5,919 nucleotides of DNA from Nitriliruptoraceae bacterium. GTDB lineage: Bacteria > Actinomycetota > Nitriliruptoria > Nitriliruptorales > Nitriliruptoraceae. The notes under the pieces are model-generated. The model was given only the letters and a program-made list of their open reading frames with translations, had not been told where the DNA came from and did no database searches. How positions within the stretch are numbered: the stretch's first letter is position 1; each line of letters begins with the position of its first letter. Below are positions 1 to 5,919 of the stretch, piece after piece. The stretch spans positions 1 to 5,919 of the forward strand of contig SKTN01000416.1 in assembly GCA_007117945.1 (NCBI GenBank). The letters are read 5' to 3'. A program made the position numbers and the translations under genes.

Positions 1-1
1 C

Positions 2-109
2 CCCACCCCGAGCCGCCCCACCTCGTCCTGCGACCTCGGCCTGGCCTCCCACCAGCGCCCGACCATCCCCACCCGGTGCACCGAGCGCGCACCAGGAGCT
101 CCCCAGTGA
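2..109 (+). CDS. Possible C-terminal tail of an upstream gene (partial)
   Basis: This frame enters from the left edge and is open for 35 codons, ending at TGA 107-109. Its first 29 codons all end in G or C and use typical actinobacterial choices (CTC, CTG, GGC, GCC, CGC, GAC), which is the main support for coding. The stop overlaps the GTG start of the next gene as GTGA, the same junction type seen at 525-528 and, on the other strand, at 2939-2942. The visible peptide is Pro/Thr/Arg-rich, shows no domain, and would be an unstructured tail. No function can be assigned. The third codon position falls on the same bases for a possible leftward gene beginning near 66, so base bias alone does not settle the strand. 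That alternative would use many GGG and AGG codons, so I prefer the rightward reading. Confidence 0.35.
   Translation, partial: PTPSRPTSSCDLGLASHQRPTIPTRCTERAPGAPQ
94..98 (+). promoter_or_regulatory. Ribosome binding site of the small membrane protein
   Basis: AGGAG lies 7 bases upstream of the GTG at 106. It decides the start: the in-frame GTG at 76 would add ten Arg/Ser-rich residues and has no comparable purine-rich site in front of it. Confidence 0.7.
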
Positions 110-528
110 CCACACCTGCTGCCACCGACCGTGCCGAACTCGCCTCCGCCCACCGCGCCCTGGTGGTGGTGGCCTGGCTCGTACCCATCGGGGTACTGCT
201 CCAGGCCGCTCTGGCGGGCCAGGGCTGGTTCGTCCACCAGGCCCTGATCACCACCCACGGCGGCATCGGCCACGGTGTCCTCGGCCTCTCCCTGATCGCC
301 ACGGCCCTCGCCTGGTGGGTGCGCCCCAACTGGACGGTCGTCGCCCTCACCTCGGCGTCGCTGCTCGGCCTGATCGCCCAGACCGGGCTCGGCTACACGG
401 GCCGGCGCGGCGGGGTGGCCCTGGCCTCCTCCGTCCACATCCCCCTGGGCACCCTGCTGTTCGCCACCACCCTGGTCGTCGCGGTGCTGCTGCTGGTGGA
501 CCGCGCACCCGCACGTGGTCAGGCGTGA
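106..528 (+). CDS. Small four-helix membrane protein, DUF6220-like (tentative)
   Basis: A 140-residue integral membrane protein of unproven function. Four hydrophobic segments are visible at about residues 18-36, 53-71, 77-95 and 109-131, with a short polar N-terminus and a short C-terminal tail. Histidines sit at the membrane edges of helix 2 (H51, H56) and helix 4 (H111, in VHIPLG), with H44 in the preceding loop. This pattern recalls small four-helix families such as DUF6220 and cytochrome b-like proteins, where paired histidines can hold haem; the family match is from memory and haem binding is inference. No signal peptide separate from helix 1 is seen. The start at GTG 106 is chosen for its AGGAG site. 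The TGA stop overlaps the GTG of the YaaA gene by four bases, so the two are very likely co-translated. Membrane location is secure; the family is not. Confidence 0.8.
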   Translation: MTTPAATDRAELASAHRALVVVAWLVPIGVLLQAALAGQGWFVHQALITTHGGIGHGVLGLSLIATALAWWVRPNWTVVALTSASLLGLIAQTGLGYTGRRGGVALASSVHIPLGTLLFATTLVVAVLLLVDRAPARGQA

Positions 529-1316
529 GCGGCACGCTCCCACGTGACCGCCCGGTGGTCCTGCTACCGCCCTCCAAGGGCAAGGCGGACGGTGGCACGG
601 AGCCCGCCTACACCGAGGTGGTCGACCGCGGGGCCCTCGGCGGGTCACGGCGTCGCGTGCTGGACCACGTCGGTGCGGCGGCTGTGGCGGTGGAGGACGC
701 TGCGCTCGCGCGCCTCGCGGGTGTGGCGGCGCGGGATGTGCACGCCACCCGCGCCCAGCTCGCCGGCCTGGACACCGCACCGACCCTGCCGGCCCGGGTG
801 CGCTACACCGGTGTGGTCCACAACAACGCCGGCCTCGCCCACCTCGATGCGGCCACGGCCGGCGCCGAGGTGCTGATGCTCTCCGCCCTGCTCGGCGTGG
901 TCGAGTCGGAGGAGCCCGTGCCGGCCTACCGGCTGGAGCTCGCCGCGAGCCTGCCGCCGCTCGGGGGGCTCGCGACCTTCTGGCGTGACGCGATGGCGGA
1001 CCACCTCGCTGCCCGGCTCGCGGGCCGGCAGGTGCTCGATCTGCTGCCAGGTGCGCACGCCCGGGCCGTGGCACCGGGGGTGCGCGCGGCCGCCGAGGTG
1101 GTGCAGGTGCGCTTCGTGACCCCCGCCGGTCGGGCCGCGAACGCCGCCCGGACCAAGGTCGCGAAGGGGCGGCTGGTGGCCCAGCTGCTGGCGGCACCGG
1201 GCGCCGAGAGCACCGATCTGACCCCGCAGCGTCTGGCCCGCCACCTCGAGCCGGGCCAGGGGTGGCAGCTCGAGGCCCGGGACGCCGCCACCCTGGTGGC
1301 GGTCTACCGCGGCTGA
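525..1316 (+). CDS. yaaA: YaaA-family peroxide stress protein (DUF328/UPF0246)
   Basis: A 263-residue soluble protein, close to the 258 residues of E. coli YaaA. In E. coli, YaaA is induced by OxyR and lowers free iron and DNA damage during peroxide stress; the fold also binds DNA. Family signatures are present in order: LLPPSKGKADGG at 13-24, RYTGVV at 93-98, LSALLGVV at 119-126, PAYRLEL at 133-139, LPPLGGL followed by FWRD at 143-155, and a basic TKVAKGRLV block near 210-218 corresponding to the family's C-terminal K-A-R-G region. It starts at GTG 525 inside the stop region of the membrane-protein gene (GTGA). No strong ribosome binding site precedes it, so coupling is likely. GTG 555, just before LLPPS, would give a start more like E. 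coli and cannot be excluded. The 3' end overlaps the convergent DUF3097 gene by 13 bases. No OxyR-type site was identified. Confidence 0.88.
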   Translation: MSGTLPRDRPVVLLPPSKGKADGGTEPAYTEVVDRGALGGSRRRVLDHVGAAAVAVEDAALARLAGVAARDVHATRAQLAGLDTAPTLPARVRYTGVVHNNAGLAHLDAATAGAEVLMLSALLGVVESEEPVPAYRLELAASLPPLGGLATFWRDAMADHLAARLAGRQVLDLLPGAHARAVAPGVRAAAEVVQVRFVTPAGRAANAARTKVAKGRLVAQLLAAPGAESTDLTPQRLARHLEPGQGWQLEARDAATLVAVYRG

Positions 1317-1330
1317 TCCTCCGCGGTGAC
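1302..1330. terminator. Hairpin across convergent stop codons, possible bidirectional terminator
   Basis: ACCGCGG (1306-1312) and CCGCGGT (1321-1327) form a perfect 7-bp stem with an 8-base loop. GTC (1302-1304) and GAC (1328-1330) extend it to 10 bp past one bulged T (1305). The YaaA stop (1314-1316) lies in the loop and the DUF3097 stop (1304-1306) in the left arm. There is no T-run on either side, so it is not a textbook intrinsic terminator. Hairpins lacking U-tracts are common at gene ends in high-GC actinobacteria, and this one would serve both strands. Confidence 0.4.
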
Positions 1331-2158
1331 GTGGTCCAACAGGCGCTCAACGGCGTGGATCAGGGAGCGGTCGAGGTCGTCCCAGGTGCGCACGCGAGCG
1401 GACAGGGCGCGCCACGCCTCGTGCCGGTCGGCGAAGCCCAGCCGTCGTGCGAAACCGTCCTTGTAGGGCTCGCCGCGGGGGACCTCGGGCCAGGCCGCGC
1501 GATCCAGCACCGAGGGATCGATCGCCGCCCACACGTCGACGAAGGGGTGGCCAACCACCAGCACGTCCGGGTGGTCGATCATCGCGGCCAGCCGGCTCTC
1601 CTTCGACCCGTCCACGAGGTGATCGAGCAGGATGCCGAGCCGCCGGTGGGGTGCCGGACCGAAGCGCTGCACCACCGCGGCGAGGTCATCGGCGCCGTGG
1701 AGGGGCTCGACCACCACGGCGGCCGCCCGGAGATCGTCACCCCACACCGTCTCGAGCACCTCGGCGTCGTGGATGCCCTCCACCAGGATGCGGCTGGCCC
1801 GGGCGGTGCGGGCGGCCCGCTGGGCTGCGGGCACGGAGCCGCTGGCCGTGCGTCCCAGCGGGGCATCGACACCGGCGTCGGTGCCCCCGTCGGTGGTCGG
1901 CACGGGGCGCAGGTCCACGGCCACGTCGTCGACCAGGAAGGCGCCGGGGGAGCGGCCGAAGGTGCGTCGCCGCCCCCGCCGGTCCTCGAGGGTGACCTGC
2001 CGCTCGTCGCAGGCGACCACGGCACCGACGAAGCCGTCGCTGGCGACCTCCACCAGCAGCCCCGGGCTCGCCCTGCGCACCGGTATCGCCCGGCGGCCGG
2101 AGCCCGCGGCGAGCACGCCCTTCCCGGTGACCTCGAAGCGTGACCGTCGGGAGCGCAT
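1304..2158 (-). CDS. DUF3097 family protein
   Basis: A 284-residue soluble protein of the DUF3097 family, which to my knowledge is restricted largely to Actinomycetota and has no established function. Two parts are visible. An N-terminal basic, beta-rich region (about 1-85) is joined by a Gly/Asp/Ala-rich linker (about 86-112) to a conserved C-terminal domain with ASRILVEGIHDAEVLE (121-136), VWGDDL (138-143), RRLGILLDHLVDGSKESR (172-189), VLVVGHPFVDVW (199-210), AWPEVPRGEPYKDG (222-235) and RVRTWDDL (255-262). The order of hydrophobic strand plus Glu-Gly, then hydrophobic strand plus Asp, resembles a Toprim nucleotidyl-transfer core; this is inference. ATG 2158 lies one base after the TGA of the ligase-like gene with only weak purine signal upstream, so translation is probably coupled. 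It is the last gene of the leftward block and overlaps yaaA tail to tail by 13 bases. Confidence 0.87.
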   Translation of the reverse strand: MRSRRSRFEVTGKGVLAAGSGRRAIPVRRASPGLLVEVASDGFVGAVVACDERQVTLEDRRGRRRTFGRSPGAFLVDDVAVDLRPVPTTDGGTDAGVDAPLGRTASGSVPAAQRAARTARASRILVEGIHDAEVLETVWGDDLRAAAVVVEPLHGADDLAAVVQRFGPAPHRRLGILLDHLVDGSKESRLAAMIDHPDVLVVGHPFVDVWAAIDPSVLDRAAWPEVPRGEPYKDGFARRLGFADRHEAWRALSARVRTWDDLDRSLIHAVERLLDHVTAEDQPR

Positions 2159-2159
2159 C

Positions 2160-2938
2160 TCAGCTGGCCACCGATGCGGCGGCGGCGAGGTGCTCCGGCG
2201 CGGCCCGCCGCGCCCGGCCCAGGGTGTGCTGGTCGAGCGTCCAGGGCTCCACCTCGAAGCGCGCGGCGAAGGCGTCCACGATGGCCGAGCGGACCTGCTC
2301 GTAGGTCACCGGGGCGTGCTCCTGCAGCGCGCCCGTCACGGCGGGATCGAACTCCACGCCCATGGCGGCGTAGACGGGCAGGAGCACCCGGTTGATGGGC
2401 GCCGCGCCATCCACGACGACCACACCACCGGTGTGGGCGGCCCGGCGCAGCAGCCGCTGGCCGACGCCGGCGACCTTGTGGCGTCCGGCGGCGTTGACGG
2501 AGTACTCCCCGGGGCAGTACTCGCCCGGCACCGCACCCACCCGGGCATCCACCCCCAGGGTGCGGAAGGCGTCGACCAGGCACCCCGCCAGGGTGGTGAA
2601 CCGCGCCACGATCTGGCTGCTCGGTGCCTCGGTGGGCACGGACCAGGAGAAGGCGATCGTGGTGGGCGTGAACACCGCGGGGCGGCCGCCGGCCAGGCGC
2701 AGGACGGGAGCGAACCCCTCGGCCTCGCTGGCGGCCACCGCGGCGTCGAAGCCGGGGGTCCGTGCGTCACGGGAGCTGAAGGCGACGATCGAGCTGGGGC
2801 GGGAGAGCCGCAGGGTGGCGGGCAGTTCACCGTGGTCCACCCGCTCGAGCAGCACCCGGGAGATCGCGGTGTCCAGGGCGGGGTGGCCCTCGGCGTCGTC
2901 CACGCAGATCCGCAGGGCGCTGGGCGGTGGCGCGGCGC

Positions 2939-2942
<4 letters not shown>
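2160..2942 (-). CDS. Lipoate-protein ligase / octanoyltransferase family protein (BPL_LplA_LipB fold)
   Basis: A 260-residue cytoplasmic enzyme of the biotin/lipoate ligase superfamily, expected to attach lipoyl or octanoyl groups to lysines of E2 subunits or the glycine-cleavage H protein. Visible in order: RPSSIVAFSSRD (48-59), equivalent to the substrate-binding strand; LRLAGGRPAVFTPTTIAFSW (81-100), a diverged form of the LplA R-x-x-G-G-G-x-V-x-H block; PGEYCPGEYSVN (139-150); and GRHKVAGVGQR (153-163) with Lys156 in the position of the conserved acyl-AMP-binding lysine. Cys143 lies 13 residues before that lysine, near where LipM-type octanoyltransferases carry their catalytic cysteine, so ligase and transferase are both possible. 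GTG 2942 is chosen because it overlaps the pepN TGA as GTGA. The frame is open further upstream, but that stretch is antisense-free coding of pepN in another frame and is Arg/Pro/Gly junk. DUF3097 follows after one base. Confidence 0.82.
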
Positions 2943-5749
<2,807 letters not shown>

Positions 5750-5753
5750 GGAA

Positions 5754-5757
5754 CCTC
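5754..5757 (-). promoter_or_regulatory. Ribosome binding site of pepN
   Basis: GAGG on the minus strand lies four bases before ATG 5749. The spacing is short but usable. It is the only purine-rich site near any candidate pepN start and is the reason this ATG is preferred over GTG 5593 and GTG 5821. Confidence 0.5.
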
Positions 5758-5897
5758 GCGGTCGGGACGTCGGGGCTGGCTGGCGGACCCGCGCGGCAGG
5801 CGGGACACTCACGGGTGACACACCCCCGGGGCGGCTGCAGGGGTGCCTACCGGGGTGGCTGCCGGCGTGGCGCGGTGGAGCCGGGCAGCAACGGCGC

Positions 5898-5903
5898 AGG
5901 ATA
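5898..5903 (-). promoter_or_regulatory. Weak -10-like hexamer upstream of pepN
   Basis: TATCCT on the minus strand fits the TANNNT pattern of actinobacterial -10 elements and is among the few AT-containing spots in the 170 bases upstream of pepN. It would give a leader of about 140 bases. A matching -35 would fall beyond the window edge, so it cannot be checked here. Nothing else was recognised in 5758-5919: no second gene, hairpin terminator or operator. Confidence 0.2.
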
Positions 5904-5919
5904 CGAGGAGCCGGGGGGG

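Noticed and set aside
1..81. Leftward gene beginning near 66 or 81
   Set aside because: It shares the same third positions as the rightward frame but would use many GGG and AGG codons, lacks a well-spaced ribosome site, and would leave under 40 bases for two divergent promoters. It is disfavoured but not excluded.
645..1291. Leftward open frames opposite yaaA
   Set aside because: YaaA motifs on the plus strand explain the region, and the antisense products show no family signature.
5750..5821. pepN start at GTG 5821
   Set aside because: It adds 24 Arg/Pro/Ser-rich residues with no clear ribosome site, whereas ATG 5749 has a GAGG upstream.
5905..5910. GAGGAG at the right edge as a ribosome site for a divergent rightward gene
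   Set aside because: The spacing could fit a start just past the window end, but no start codon is visible and a G-rich hexamer is expected by chance here.
5822..5919. Leftward partial gene ending at TAG 5849-5847
   Set aside because: The short frame has mixed third positions and a Pro/Arg/Ser-rich product with no support for coding.

Overview
The window is very G+C-rich (well over 70% by eye). Nearly all codons end in G or C, GTG starts are frequent, and long open frames run antisense to every real gene. The protein set is typical of Actinomycetota: a Streptomyces lividans-type aminopeptidase N, a DUF3097 protein, an actinobacterial-style lipoate-protein-ligase-like protein and a compact YaaA. 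I cannot name the genus. All calls come from reading the sequence and from remembered family motifs; no searches were run.

Layout. A rightward block fills 1-1316. A probable C-terminal tail of an upstream gene (to 109) leads into a small four-helix membrane protein (106-528), then a YaaA-family protein (525-1316). Both junctions are 4-base GTGA stop/start overlaps. A leftward block fills 5749-1304. It holds pepN (5749-2939), a lipoate/octanoate ligase-like gene (2942-2160, GTGA overlap with pepN) and a DUF3097 gene (2158-1304, one base after the ligase stop). The two blocks converge and overlap tail to tail by 13 bases, with a strong GC hairpin across both stop codons. There is no gene-free stretch over 300 bases. 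The largest is 5750-5919, upstream of pepN, where only a ribosome binding site and a weak promoter-like hexamer can be pointed to.

How the genes may work together. The leftward block looks like one polycistronic, translationally coupled unit: peptide turnover (PepN), lipoyl/octanoyl attachment to E2 or GcvH-type proteins (ligase-like) and an uncharacterised actinobacterial protein with a faint Toprim-like pattern (DUF3097). The rightward pair couples a membrane protein with membrane-face histidines to YaaA, a family known in E. coli for limiting iron-driven damage under peroxide stress. That suggests, but does not show, a redox or haem/iron theme.

Most of the window is ordinary housekeeping-type sequence. 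The points most worth a second look are the acidic, His/Asp/Thr-rich repetitive N-terminal extension on PepN, the Cys plus Lys arrangement in the ligase-like protein, the membrane protein/YaaA coupling, the tight operon that includes DUF3097, and the hairpin in the convergent overlap. I see no CRISPR array, insertion sequence, rRNA or tRNA gene, or defence system.
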